Shown here piece after piece: positions 7,386 through 15,949 of a DNA stretch of 16,060 bases. The translations under genes and the position numbers were made by a program. Positions within the stretch are counted from its first letter, which is position 1; each line of letters starts with the position of its first letter. Source of the DNA: Betaproteobacteria bacterium (GTDB taxonomy: Bacteria > Pseudomonadota > Gammaproteobacteria > Burkholderiales > Burkholderiaceae_E); NCBI GenBank assembly GCA_016868095.1, contig VGHV01000019.1:1-16060 (forward strand). The letters are read 5' to 3'. The notes beneath the pieces were generated by a model. That model did not search any database, had not been told where the DNA came from, and saw nothing but the letters and a program-made list of their open reading frames with translations.

Positions 7386-7396
7386 ACCCAGGCCGC

Positions 7397-8938
7397 TCAT
7401 GCCTGTGGGTTGACTCGCTCCTGCTTGGCCTGAAGTTTGTTGAGCGCACCGATGTAAGCCTTGGCAGAGGCAACGACGATATCGGGATCAGCACCAACGC
7501 CATTCACAATCCGACCCCCTCGCGAAAGCCTAACCGTGACCTCGCCCTGAGACTCGGTACCGGTCGTAATAGCATTGACCGAATACAGCAAAAGCTCGGC
7601 TCCGGACCCAATTTCTGACTCGATCGCCTTAAAGACCGCGTCAACAGGGCCATTACCGTCTGCCTCGCTGCGCACTTCTCGGCCTTCGACGGTCATCACC
7701 ACCTCACCGTGGGGACGCCCACCCATCTTTGACGACTGCGCTAGTGACAGCAAGCGGTAGCTATCATCGGAGGCCATTTGCATCGCCTGATCGGAGACCA
7801 GTGCCTGGATATCTTCATCAAGAATCTCCGCTTTGCGATCAGCGAGTTCTTTGAAGCGCAAAAAGGCGGCATTAACATCCTGATCGCTTTCCATCGCGAT
7901 ACCCAATTCTTGCAGCCGCTGTTTGAATGCCGTTCGACCAGATAACTTACCAAGCACGATCCGGTTGGTTGTCCAGCCCACGTCTTCAGCTCGCATGATT
8001 TCATAGGTGTCACGCGCTTTGAGCACACCGTCTTGGTGGATACCCGAGGCATGCGCGAATGCATTTGCGCCAACCACTGCTTTATTGGGCTGGACCGGAA
8101 AACCAGTAATACCCGAGACAAGCTTACTCGCGGGTACGATTTGGCTGGTGTCAATACCGAGCGTCAGATCAAAATAATCACAACGCGTCTTCACCGCCAT
8201 GACCACCTCCTCAAGCGAGGTATTGCCGGCACGTTCGCCAAGGCCGTTGATCGTGCATTCGATTTGGCGGGCACCAGCCTGCCTGACAGCCGCTAAGGAA
8301 TTGGCGACCGCCATACCCAAATCATTGTGACAATGCACCGACCAAATAGCCTTGTCTGAATTCGGCACTCTACGACGTAAATCGATAATCATCTCGGCAA
8401 AGAGCTCGGGGACCGCATAGCCCACTGTGTCGGGAATATTGATCGTCCGAGCGCCCTCATCGATAACGGCCTCAAGCACACGACAGAGAAAATCAGGGTC
8501 AGACCGGCTACCGTCTTCGGGCGAAAATTCAACATCATCGGTGAACTTTCGGGCAAAACGTACAGCCAAGCGAGCCTGCTCATACACCTGATCGGGGCTC
8601 AAGCGCAGCTTCTTTTCCATGTGCAGAGCACTGGTTGCAATGAAGGTGTGGATACGCTTGGCGCGTGCTGGCTCGAGCGCTTCCGCGGCCCTTGCAATAT
8701 CTCGATCATTTGCCCTGGCAAGTGAACAAATCACCGAATCTTTCACATGTTGAGCAATGGCCCTAACGGCATCAAAATCGCCATTGGACGAAGCGGCAAA
8801 GCCAGCCTCAATCACATCAACCTTCAGACGCTCAAGCTGCTTGGCGATACGAAGTTTCTCATCACGCGTCATGGATGCGCCAGGACTTTGCTCACCATCG
8901 CGCAAGGTAGTATCAAAAATGATTAAACGATCACTCAT
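7397..8938 (-). CDS. leuA: 2-isopropylmalate synthase
   Basis: This enzyme condenses acetyl-CoA with 2-ketoisovalerate in the first committed step of leucine synthesis. The 513-residue protein has the usual length. The N-terminal TIM-barrel domain shows [19 protein letters not shown] (R13, D14), [12 protein letters not shown], the metal ligands HCHND (H202, H204) and NGLGERAGN (N239). Then come the flexible subdomains ([11 protein letters not shown]) and, from about 385, the C-terminal leucine-binding regulatory domain ([49 protein letters not shown]). The frame is open back to 9010, but the family begins at the [11 protein letters not shown] start, so ATG 8938-8936 is chosen. GAGAG lies 6 bases ahead. 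Feedback inhibition by leucine is expected from the intact C-terminal domain. Confidence 0.97.
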   Translation of the reverse strand: MSDRLIIFDTTLRDGEQSPGASMTRDEKLRIAKQLERLKVDVIEAGFAASSNGDFDAVRAIAQHVKDSVICSLARANDRDIARAAEALEPARAKRIHTFIATSALHMEKKLRLSPDQVYEQARLAVRFARKFTDDVEFSPEDGSRSDPDFLCRVLEAVIDEGARTINIPDTVGYAVPELFAEMIIDLRRRVPNSDKAIWSVHCHNDLGMAVANSLAAVRQAGARQIECTINGLGERAGNTSLEEVVMAVKTRCDYFDLTLGIDTSQIVPASKLVSGITGFPVQPNKAVVGANAFAHASGIHQDGVLKARDTYEIMRAEDVGWTTNRIVLGKLSGRTAFKQRLQELGIAMESDQDVNAAFLRFKELADRKAEILDEDIQALVSDQAMQMASDDSYRLLSLAQSSKMGGRPHGEVVMTVEGREVRSEADGNGPVDAVFKAIESEIGSGAELLLYSVNAITTGTESQGEVTVRLSRGGRIVNGVGADPDIVVASAKAYIGALNKLQAKQERVNPQA

Positions 8939-9244
8939 GGGAATCTCTCTGAAAATAGCTAGTGTTGGGTCTTTGTTCAGCATGGAGGCCGGGATCAGCC
9001 TGAGCGCCAAGCCTGGCGCAAGTTCGGTTATTTAGTCAGCGCGCGCGGCGCAGTCGCAGCAGGCCACCCGCGCCTGAAAGCAAAACAAATGCTCTTGACA
9101 TGCCTAACGTCGCAAAACAGACCTGACCGAGCCTCGTGGCATTGCTCTGTGGCGACCACTTGGATTCACTCAACCTTGGCATATGAAATTCACCCATCGA
9201 GTTACGATAACACAGGCACATGACCATGCGAAGCGCATAGGGTC
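8939..9244. other. 306-base stretch between the EamA gene and leuA without a convincing gene
   Basis: The stretch lies downstream of the EamA transporter stop and upstream of leuA, both read on the minus strand. A minus-strand frame of about 70 codons at 9248-9036 starts with TTG overlapping the EamA stop. It has no recognisable family, no good ribosome binding site and a low-complexity Arg/Leu end, so I do not call it. The region probably holds the leuA promoter and leader, but I see no clear -35/-10 pair. A short hairpin (ATGCG-AAG-CGCAT, 9226-9238) lies near the EamA end without a T-run, and another palindrome is at 9004-9019. Confidence 0.5.
9004..9019. repeat. Palindrome in the leuA upstream region
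   Basis: GCGCCA and TGGCGC are perfect inverted copies around a 4-base centre, 66 bases ahead of the leuA start. It could be an operator or a leader hairpin. No T-run follows. Function unknown. Confidence 0.4.
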
Positions 9245-10174
9245 TCAACGAGCCAGCAAAACCGCAACGACCACCATCGTAAATCCTGCCAACTGAGTCG
9301 GCGCCAGAGACTCGCCGAGCATGAACCAGGCAAGCAAGGCCGCACCGATTGGCTCGCCAAGAATGGCAATTGCGACGATCGTTGGGGAGAGCCTTCGCAA
9401 AGCGTGGTTGATCAAGGTGTGGCCAATCACCTGGGGGCCGAGGGCAAGTAGTAACAGCGCAGGCCAGGCCGCCGGGCTAAGCTGCCACCACGGCCCTGTT
9501 ACATAGCCGACAACAAGACTCAATACCAGTGCCGCGACGCTATAAACGGTTGCGACATAGGGCAACAATGGCCAGTTGGGCCTGTGCTGTTGCACTGCCT
9601 TGGCAGCAAGCATATAGCCCGACATGGCCATTGCGCCAAGCAATGCGAGCAGGTTGCCCCATAAGGCCGAGCTCTCAGCGAGGTCACCACCCTCTGCGCC
9701 ACTTTGCAAATCTTTCCAAGAGATGAGGAGACTTGCAATAATCGACAAAGCGATAGCTATCCAGACCTTGGGGCGGGGCTTTTCACCAAGCCAAAGCCAG
9801 GCAGCAAGCGCCACCCAAATCGGATTGGTTGTTACGAGTGCAACGCTTGAGGCCACACTTGTGTAATCAAGCGAACTGATCCAAAGCGCGAAATGAGCGG
9901 CAAGCGACACGCCTGCAATCGTCGTCCACTTGACGAGTGAGCGATCGACCTGACCGGTCAAGGTTTTGACCGCATGCAAGCCCGTCATCCAGATCGCTAT
10001 CGGCCACATCACAAGCGCTGCAAGACACAGCCTTGCGGCAGCGATCTCCATCGGCGCAGCACCAGCTTGAAGTGCCCAGCGAATCAAGAGGGCCGCGGTT
10101 GAAACCACTGCCACGCCGGTTAACAGTGCGAACCAAACAGCCAAGCCCTTCGATGCCTCACTTTGCTCGGTCAT
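9245..10174 (-). CDS. EamA/DMT-family transporter
   Basis: The 309-residue protein is strongly hydrophobic, with about ten predicted membrane segments in two homologous EamA halves. The first half ends TTNPIWVALAAWLWLGEKP and the second ends AIAILGEPIGAALLAWFMLGE. These are the family hallmarks: a proline in the penultimate helix, then a short loop with LGE. DMT proteins of this size export amino acids, nucleobases or other small metabolites from the inner membrane, and the substrate cannot be told from sequence. The ATG at 10174-10172 has AAGG 9 bases ahead and lies 26 bases after the dcd stop, so it is probably in the apbC-dcd transcription unit. A link to leuA 306 bases downstream (for example amino-acid export) is only a guess. 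Confidence 0.9.
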   Translation of the reverse strand: MTEQSEASKGLAVWFALLTGVAVVSTAALLIRWALQAGAAPMEIAAARLCLAALVMWPIAIWMTGLHAVKTLTGQVDRSLVKWTTIAGVSLAAHFALWISSLDYTSVASSVALVTTNPIWVALAAWLWLGEKPRPKVWIAIALSIIASLLISWKDLQSGAEGGDLAESSALWGNLLALLGAMAMSGYMLAAKAVQQHRPNWPLLPYVATVYSVAALVLSLVVGYVTGPWWQLSPAAWPALLLLALGPQVIGHTLINHALRRLSPTIVAIAILGEPIGAALLAWFMLGESLAPTQLAGFTMVVVAVLLAR

Positions 10175-10200
10175 TACCGGGCCTTAAAGGCAGGGTCATC

Positions 10201-10770
10201 TCAAGTGCGAGGTAGGGTTACGCCTTGCTGCCCTTGATATTTGCCGCCCCGATCTGCATAACTGGTGCCGCAAACCTCATCTGATTCGAGGAAGACCATT
10301 TGTGCGCAGCCCTCGCCTGCGTAAATCCTCGCCGGTAAGGGCGTGGTATTCGAAAATTCGAGGGTGACGTGGCCCTCCCATTCGGGCTCGAGCGGGGTCA
10401 CATTCACAATAATGCCGCAGCGCGCGTACGTACTCTTGCCCAGGCAAATCGTGAGCACTGACCTTGGAATTCGGAAGTACTCCATGGTTCGGGCCAACGC
10501 AAACGAATTGGGCGGAATGATGCAAACAGGGCCTTTGAAGTCCACAAAAGAGCCCTGATCGAAGGCCTTGGGATCAACAATCGAGGCATTAATATTGGTG
10601 AAGATTTTAAATTCGTCGGCGCAACGAACATCGTAGCCATAGCTCGATGTACCGTAAGACACAATCCGCTGTCCGTCCTCTCCCTCTCTCACTTGCGAAG
10701 CGCTGAAGGGCTCAATCATGCGATGCTCCTTGGCCATTCGCCTGATCCAGTGATCCGATTTCACACTCAT
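10201..10770 (-). CDS. dcd: dCTP deaminase
   Basis: The enzyme converts dCTP to dUTP, feeding dTMP synthesis. The 189-residue protein is close to the usual length (about 188-193) and carries all the conserved blocks: SSYGYDVR (42-49), [39 protein letters not shown] (111-134) and VTLEFSN with the catalytic Glu138. It ends [14 protein letters not shown], the lid over the nucleotide. It acts as a cytoplasmic homotrimer. The ATG at 10770-10768 has AAGGGG about 5 bases ahead. It lies 47 bases after apbC with a hairpin in the gap. The pairing of apbC and dcd is common in betaproteobacteria. Confidence 0.97.
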   Translation of the reverse strand: MSVKSDHWIRRMAKEHRMIEPFSASQVREGEDGQRIVSYGTSSYGYDVRCADEFKIFTNINASIVDPKAFDQGSFVDFKGPVCIIPPNSFALARTMEYFRIPRSVLTICLGKSTYARCGIIVNVTPLEPEWEGHVTLEFSNTTPLPARIYAGEGCAQMVFLESDEVCGTSYADRGGKYQGQQGVTLPRT

Positions 10771-10787
10771 AAATGCCCCTTGGCGTC

Positions 10788-10810
10788 AGAAAACAGCCCC
10801 TTTCGGGGCT
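10788..10810 (-). terminator. Terminator-like hairpin between apbC and dcd
   Basis: On the minus strand AGCCCC-GAAA-GGGGCT (10810-10795) forms a 6-base-pair stem with a GNRA tetraloop, followed by GTTTTCT. The T-run is short, so it may be a weak terminator or an attenuator with readthrough into dcd. Confidence 0.6.
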
Positions 10811-10817
10811 AGCTTAA

Positions 10818-11906
10818 CTAAGTGTTTTGCACCACGATGCTCGGAAACTTTGACGCATGGCTGACTGCGCGGGCTGCCAAAGCGACGGCGAGTTTTCGTG
10901 CAATACCCCTGTAGAGATCGCTGATCGACGAGTTGGGCTCAGCGACAACCGTGGGGCAGCCCTCATCGCTTTGCTGGCGAATCTTCAACTCCAAGGGCAG
11001 CGCACCCAAGTACGCAACCTTATACCGGTCAGCCATGCGCTTGCCCCCGCCTTCGCCAAAAATATGTTCAATCTTTCCACAAGCGCTGCACTGATGCATC
11101 GCCATATTTTCGACGATGCCGAGCACCGGAATACCCACTTTTTCAAACATCTTCAGGCCCTTGCGCGCATCGAGCAAGGCAATGTCTTGAGGGGTGGTGA
11201 CGATCACCGCACCAGTAACCGGCATCCGTTGAGCAAGCGTGAGGTGGATATCGCCCGTCCCTGGGGGCATATCGATCACCAGGTAATCAAGATCCTGCCA
11301 TCGCGTGTCGCGAATGAGTTGCTCAAGCGCCTGGGTTGCCATCGGCCCTCGCCAAATCATCGGTGTGTCTTCACCGATCAGAAAACCAATCGAGTTCACC
11401 TGTAAACCATGACCAAGGTGCGGTTCCATGGTCTTACCGTCCCGACTTTGGGGCTTACCCGATAAGCCGAGCATGGTCGGCTGCGAAGGGCCATAAATGT
11501 CGGCGTCGAGCATACCGACGCGAGCACCCTCTGAGGCTAGGGCGAGCGCAAGATTGGCTGCCGTTGTACTTTTACCCACCCCGCCCTTGCCCGACGCGAC
11601 AGCAATCACATTGCGGACGCCTTCGAGCGGCTTGGCTGAGGGCGAAAACGCATGGGCGACGATGCGCTGGTAGATATTGGCGCTCACGCGTCGTACGCCA
11701 TCTTGCGCCATCAGCGCTCGCTCAGCCGCTGTCCGGATCACCTCAATTTGTGTGCGGGCCGGATAACCAAGCTCAACATCAAGGCTTACCTCGCCCTGGT
11801 CAAATCTGAGTTTCTTGAGCGACTTGCTGCTAAGCAGGTCTTTCTCGGTATTGGGATCGATGACCGATCGCAGTACTTCCCGCAGGGCATCTTCAGTCGG
11901 ACTCAT
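10818..11906 (-). CDS. apbC: Iron-sulfur cluster carrier protein, Mrp/ApbC family P-loop ATPase
   Basis: The 362-residue protein has an N-terminal MIP18/DUF59 domain (about 1-85, with EDALREVLRSVIDPNTEKDL) and a MinD/Mrp-type ATPase domain. The deviant Walker A motif SGKGGVGKST is at 105-114, followed by MLDADIYGPSQPTMLG, DMPPGTGDIHLTLAQ and VENMAM. The CxxC that holds the bridging 4Fe-4S cluster is C273-x-x-C276 (CSACG). The family loads Fe-S clusters onto apoproteins in the cytoplasm. The length and domain order are normal. The start ATG at 11906-11904 has only a weak ribosome binding site (GAAG). The gene is divergent from metG, with a 104-base shared upstream region, an arrangement widespread in proteobacteria. 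Confidence 0.96.
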   Translation of the reverse strand: MSPTEDALREVLRSVIDPNTEKDLLSSKSLKKLRFDQGEVSLDVELGYPARTQIEVIRTAAERALMAQDGVRRVSANIYQRIVAHAFSPSAKPLEGVRNVIAVASGKGGVGKSTTAANLALALASEGARVGMLDADIYGPSQPTMLGLSGKPQSRDGKTMEPHLGHGLQVNSIGFLIGEDTPMIWRGPMATQALEQLIRDTRWQDLDYLVIDMPPGTGDIHLTLAQRMPVTGAVIVTTPQDIALLDARKGLKMFEKVGIPVLGIVENMAMHQCSACGKIEHIFGEGGGKRMADRYKVAYLGALPLELKIRQQSDEGCPTVVAEPNSSISDLYRGIARKLAVALAARAVSHASKFPSIVVQNT

Positions 11907-11980
11907 GATGAAGGCTTCACTTAAGTTGTGTCTGTAGGGTAGGCGTTCTTACCGCCCGAGGTCAGTCTAATCGATCGCCT

Positions 11981-11989
11981 TGCTACACT
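11981..11989 (+). promoter_or_regulatory. metG: Possible extended -10 promoter of metG
   Basis: TGC-TACACT fits an extended -10 element (TGn plus TAnnnT) in the apbC/metG divergent region. It would start transcription about 15 bases before the metG ATG at 12011. No good -35 box is seen. On the other strand a weak CTGACC with an 18-base spacer and TACCCT could serve apbC. Confidence 0.4.
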
Positions 11990-12010
11990 CAGCGCTTTAC
12001 CCATGAAGCC

Positions 12011-14185
12011 ATGACGACTCCCGGCCACGCCAAGTTCACGCCGCCTCAAGATCAAGGGCGAGCGCTACAGCGAAAAATGCTGGTCACCTCCGCCCTACCC
12101 TACGCGAATGGAGACATCCACCTCGGTCACCTGGTGGAGTACATACAGACCGACATTTGGGTGCGGTTCCAAAAGATGCGTGGCCACGAAGTTCATTATG
12201 TTTGCGCTGACGATACCCACGGCACCCCGGTGATGCTGCGCGCCGAATCGCTAGGCATCTCGCCAGAAGCCTTAATCGACAGGGTGTGGCAAGAACACAC
12301 CAGAGACTTTGCTGCCTTTGGCGTTGCCTTTGACCATTACTACAGCACTCACAGCCCCGAGAATCAGGCACTTGCCAATCAGATCTATCTGGCACTGCGC
12401 GACTCGGGGTTTATCGAGAAGCGATCGATCGAGCAAATGTATGACCCAGAACGATCGATGTTTTTGCCCGATCGTTTCATCAAAGGCATCTGCCCGCGCT
12501 GCAAAGCACCTGATCAATACGGTGACTCCTGTGAAGCCTGCGGCGCAACTTACAGCCCGACCGATCTGATCGACGCGCGCTCGGTGGTATCAGGTGCAAA
12601 GCCCATACGAAAAATTTCAGACCATTATTTTTTCAAACTATCCGATCCGCGATGCAGTCGTTTTTTAAGGCAATGGGCACTGCTCGATGACAGGCTGCAA
12701 GTTGAGGCTCGCAATAAGCTTAAGGAGTGGCTCGGCGACAGCGAAACTTCCTCTGACAACGGTCAAACTTCCTGCAGCGACGGCCAAGCTACGGATGATG
12801 TGCAAGCAAAAGGCAGCAAGCTTGCCGACTGGGACATATCACGCGACGCCCCCTACTTTGGCTTTGAAATCCCTGACGCGCCGGGCAAGTACTTTTATGT
12901 GTGGCTTGACGCACCGATCGGTTATTACGCAAGCTTCAAACGCTATGCGAGTGATAACGGTCTGGATTTCGATGCCTTCACCAAGGCGGATAGTCCCTGG
13001 GAGCAGTACCATTTCATCGGCAAAGACATCTTGTACTTCCATACGTTGTTTTGGCCGGCGATGCTGCACTTTTCAGGATTTAGAGCACCAACCAATGTGT
13101 TTGCACACGGATTCCTGACCGTCGACGGTCAGAAGATGAGCAAATCGCGCGGCACCTTTATCAATGCTAAAAGCTATATCGACCAAGGGCTTAATCCCGA
13201 GTGGTTGCGATACTACTTTGCAGCCAAATTGAATGCGTCGATGGAAGACATCGACCTCAATCTTGATGATTTCATTGCTCGAGTCAATGCTGATTTAGTC
13301 GGTAAGCTGGTCAATATCGCAGCGCGTTGTTCGGGATTTTTAATCAAAAAATTTGATGGCTGTTTGGGTCGAAATGACCTAGCAGCAATGGCCGAATTTG
13401 CTAAGTCCTGGTGCGGTGCCGAGACCCTTGCACAACACTATGAACACAGGGAGTACGGCCGAGCCATGCGCGAAGTGATGGCAATTTGCGATGCAGTAAA
13501 CCAATATATCGATCAGAACAAACCTTGGGAGCTTGCAAAGCTCGCCGAACATCAAGAGCGCCTGCACGTCGTTTGCAGCACCGCTATCCGCGCCTTTGCG
13601 CAATTGATGCGAATGCTCCAACCGGTATTGCCCACTACCAGTAAGCTTGCGCTCGATCGGCTTTCGGCTGCGGGGCGTGACTGGTCCTCGATCGACTTCG
13701 ATAGCGATGGCGATTTGCCCCCTGGACATCGCATGGAGGCCTTCCAACACTTAATAACCCGTATTGATCGTAAGCAGGTTGATGCTTTGCTTGATGCCAA
13801 TCGAATTGATCAGCAGGCACAACAAACCAGTGAAGCCGAGAAGGCTCCATGGATAAGCATCGATGACTTTGCCAGCCTGGATTTAAGGCTCGGTCGCATC
13901 CTCGAGGCCACGCCGGTTGAAGGATCGGACAAGTTGCTCAAACTGATCATTGACCTAGGCGAGTCTAAGCCGAGAACGATATTTTCTGGGATCAAAGCTT
14001 CTATTCCGCCAGAACGCCTCGTAGGCAAACTGACTGCGGTCGTTGCCAATCTTGCACCGAGAAAAATGAAGTTCGGCATCTCAGAGGGTATGTTGCTGAG
14101 TGCTGCCGACGAGACCGGGAAGGTACCTGGCATGTTTTTACTTGAAGCCGAAGTCGGCGCTGTACCAGGCATGAAAATCCGATAG
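12011..14185 (+). CDS. metG: Methionyl-tRNA synthetase with a small repeat-bearing insertion
   Basis: The 724-residue class I synthetase charges tRNA-Met. The catalytic domain shows [16 protein letters not shown] (HIGH motif as HLGH, 37-40), [10 protein letters not shown], the four zinc Cys 161, 164, 174 and 177 (CPRC...CEAC), [22 protein letters not shown] and KMSKS (375-379). The anticodon-binding helical domain follows (about 400-600). A C-terminal EMAP-like tRNA-binding and dimerisation domain comes last (about 616-724, with [20 protein letters not shown] and [10 protein letters not shown]), so it is the long MetG1-type form. Unusually, about 25 extra Ser/Asp/Gln/Gly-rich residues (about 243-268) separate LKEWLGD from [13 protein letters not shown], which are normally nearly adjacent. 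The ATG at 12011 is the first in frame. Another in-frame Met at codon 23 (12077) precedes [11 protein letters not shown], where many homologues begin, so the first 22 residues are uncertain. Confidence 0.96.
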   Translation: MTTPGHAKFTPPQDQGRALQRKMLVTSALPYANGDIHLGHLVEYIQTDIWVRFQKMRGHEVHYVCADDTHGTPVMLRAESLGISPEALIDRVWQEHTRDFAAFGVAFDHYYSTHSPENQALANQIYLALRDSGFIEKRSIEQMYDPERSMFLPDRFIKGICPRCKAPDQYGDSCEACGATYSPTDLIDARSVVSGAKPIRKISDHYFFKLSDPRCSRFLRQWALLDDRLQVEARNKLKEWLGDSETSSDNGQTSCSDGQATDDVQAKGSKLADWDISRDAPYFGFEIPDAPGKYFYVWLDAPIGYYASFKRYASDNGLDFDAFTKADSPWEQYHFIGKDILYFHTLFWPAMLHFSGFRAPTNVFAHGFLTVDGQKMSKSRGTFINAKSYIDQGLNPEWLRYYFAAKLNASMEDIDLNLDDFIARVNADLVGKLVNIAARCSGFLIKKFDGCLGRNDLAAMAEFAKSWCGAETLAQHYEHREYGRAMREVMAICDAVNQYIDQNKPWELAKLAEHQERLHVVCSTAIRAFAQLMRMLQPVLPTTSKLALDRLSAAGRDWSSIDFDSDGDLPPGHRMEAFQHLITRIDRKQVDALLDANRIDQQAQQTSEAEKAPWISIDDFASLDLRLGRILEATPVEGSDKLLKLIIDLGESKPRTIFSGIKASIPPERLVGKLTAVVANLAPRKMKFGISEGMLLSAADETGKVPGMFLLEAEVGAVPGMKIR
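12746..12787 (+). repeat. metG: 21-base tandem repeat inside metG (two imperfect copies)
   Basis: Units at 12746-12766 and 12767-12787 both begin ACTTCCT and end with Gly-Gln codons, encoding TSSDNGQ and TSCSDGQ. A degenerate third unit (ATDDVQA) may follow. The repeat forms the core of the extra segment in MetRS, so the insertion probably grew by in-frame duplication. The frame is preserved. Confidence 0.8.
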
Positions 14186-14213
14186 ACACGAACTCGTCAA
14201 TGCAGGCTTAGCC

Positions 14214-15863
14214 ATGATCCCCTTTAAACCTGCATTACTCGACTCGCTTCGCGGTTACCAGGCAAGCGACTTTCGAGCCGATCTGGCGGCGGGCGTAACG
14301 GTTGGGGTTGTTGCGCTGCCGCTTGCGATGGCTTTTGGTATCGCCTCGGGCGTGAGCCCCGCCCAAGGCCTTGTAACAGCCATTCTTGCCGGCTTTATTG
14401 TTGCGCTACTTGGTGGCTCCAAAGTCCAAATCGCAGGCCCTGCAGGCGCTTTTGTAGGCCTTCTCTACACGCTTGGCGAGCGCATAGGGGCTGGCAATTT
14501 GCTTTTGGCAACAATGCTCGCCGGTGCCCTACTTGTGCTGGCAGGTGCGCTTCGATTGGGCCGGATCATCCGCTTTGTACCCGTCGCAATCATCACCGGA
14601 TTCACCAACGGTATTGCGGTGATCATTGCCTTGCAACAGTTGCGCGATTTTTTTGGGCTGCCCATTGAAAAAATGCCTGCAGATTTTTTTGCCCAAATTC
14701 ACACGCTAGCAAGTCATGCCCAGCAAACCGACGTTGCCGCTTTTATTTTGGGTGTGTTGAGCTTGCTCATTCTCCAGTGGTGGCCCAAATCATTTCGGCA
14801 ATACGGAAGTCGCTGGAAAGAAGTTGCCAAGCAGATTCCCGGTACGGTGATTGTTTTATTACTCGGTATCCTCTTGATAAGTAGCGATCTGATCCAGGTG
14901 CCGACCATTGGCAGTCGCTTTGGCGGTATTCCCGCAAGCCTTCCTTATCCGACTGCGCCTAATGTTGATTGGAGCAAGGTCCGGGAAATTCTCGTACCAG
15001 CGATCTCTATCGCATTACTTTGCGGCATTGAGTCCTTGCTTTGCGCGAGAATGGCAGACAGCCTGATTCGTGAACGTCACAATGCCGATCAGGAATTGAT
15101 TGCGCAAGGGGTCGCCAATATGCTCGTCCCTTTGTTTGGTGGCATCGCTGCCACGGGCACCATTGCAAGAACCGTCACCAATGTCCGCAGTGGGGCACGG
15201 TCGCCAATTTCTGCAGTGGTCCATTCGATCACACTGATGCTTATCGTCTTGGTTGCGGCACCATTAGCTGCCAATATCCCTTTGGCTGCACTCGCTGCTG
15301 TTCTACTTTTTGTCTCCTACCATATGGGGGACTGGCAGGCCTTTGCCCGTTTGAAGGCCTTCAGCGTGCCTCATCGCACCTTGATGATCGGCAGTTTTGT
15401 ATTGACCGTCGTCTTCGATCTGACGATCGCGGTCCAAGTGGGGGTTGGCCTTGCCTGTTTGCTCTTTCTTCATCGGATGGCAAGCCTGACAAACCTGCAA
15501 TGGCTCGAGCCCTTGCGAGGCGATCGTCGTGAAGCCATTGCCCTGTGCCAACTCAGTGGCCCTCTGTTTTTCGGATCAGTTGATCGCATGGAAGCAGCGC
15601 TCGACGCTAACCAGCCTCCTGCACAACACATTATTCTCGATATGCAAGCAGTCAGCTACCTAGACACAAGCGCGCTTGAGGTGTTGACCCAGTACAAGGA
15701 TGTCCTGGCAACGCTCGGCGGCGGCCTGGCGATCTGCGGCGCGGCTGATAACGTTGCCTCGCTGATCGCTCGTAGCGGCCTTTTAAAGGACTTGGTCGGG
15801 CAAAAGATTTATAAAAATTTAGCCGACGCAATAAGCGCCTTTGATGCGGCTCGACCCCATTAA
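14214..15863 (+). CDS. SulP-family anion transporter with C-terminal STAS domain
   Basis: The 549-residue inner-membrane protein belongs to the SulP/SLC26 family. The hydrophobic part (about 20-430) carries GVTVGVVALPLAMAFGIASG, GGSKVQIAGPAGAF (67-80) and GIESLLCARMADSL, and then ATGTIARTVTNVRSGARSPI, which resembles the bacterial DauA-like branch. A cytoplasmic STAS domain (about 445-549) contains the conserved loop AVSYLDTSALEVL. Known substrates in the family are sulfate, bicarbonate and C4-dicarboxylates, and the sequence does not settle which applies. No carbonic anhydrase domain is fused. The start ATG at 14214 lies 28 bases after the metG stop, with a weak CAGG 9 bases ahead, so cotranscription with metG is possible. 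Confidence 0.93.
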   Translation: MIPFKPALLDSLRGYQASDFRADLAAGVTVGVVALPLAMAFGIASGVSPAQGLVTAILAGFIVALLGGSKVQIAGPAGAFVGLLYTLGERIGAGNLLLATMLAGALLVLAGALRLGRIIRFVPVAIITGFTNGIAVIIALQQLRDFFGLPIEKMPADFFAQIHTLASHAQQTDVAAFILGVLSLLILQWWPKSFRQYGSRWKEVAKQIPGTVIVLLLGILLISSDLIQVPTIGSRFGGIPASLPYPTAPNVDWSKVREILVPAISIALLCGIESLLCARMADSLIRERHNADQELIAQGVANMLVPLFGGIAATGTIARTVTNVRSGARSPISAVVHSITLMLIVLVAAPLAANIPLAALAAVLLFVSYHMGDWQAFARLKAFSVPHRTLMIGSFVLTVVFDLTIAVQVGVGLACLLFLHRMASLTNLQWLEPLRGDRREAIALCQLSGPLFFGSVDRMEAALDANQPPAQHIILDMQAVSYLDTSALEVLTQYKDVLATLGGGLAICGAADNVASLIARSGLLKDLVGQKIYKNLADAISAFDAARPH

Positions 15864-15898
15864 CCGTGGACAAGGCCCCTTCGGCAAGGGCAAGTCAT

Positions 15899-15904
15899 TA
15901 CAAT
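15899..15904 (+). promoter_or_regulatory. Possible -10 box of the DUF3460-type gene
   Basis: TACAAT in the 86-base gap after the transporter gene matches 5 of 6 bases of a sigma-70 -10 box and lies 45 bases before the next ATG. A TGGACA at 15867 is too far away to be its -35 box. A short CCCTT-CGGC-AAGGG hairpin (15877-15890) lies just ahead but lacks a T-run. Confidence 0.3.
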
Positions 15905-15949
15905 GGCGGTGTAGCGAACTAACGCTTAGCCATTTTTGGAGTTTTTGCC

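Noticed and set aside
8939..9010. Start of leuA at 9010
   Set aside because: The conserved LeuA N-terminus begins at the ATG at 8938, and the extra 24 residues have no counterpart in the family.
9036..9248. Small gene of 70 codons overlapping the EamA stop
   Set aside because: TTG start, no clear ribosome binding site, no recognisable family and a low-complexity end. It is not distinguishable from a chance open frame.
10857..11405. Plus-strand open frame of 182 codons opposite apbC, and similar long frames opposite pnp and metG
   Set aside because: They are shadows of well-supported genes, with no family features of their own.
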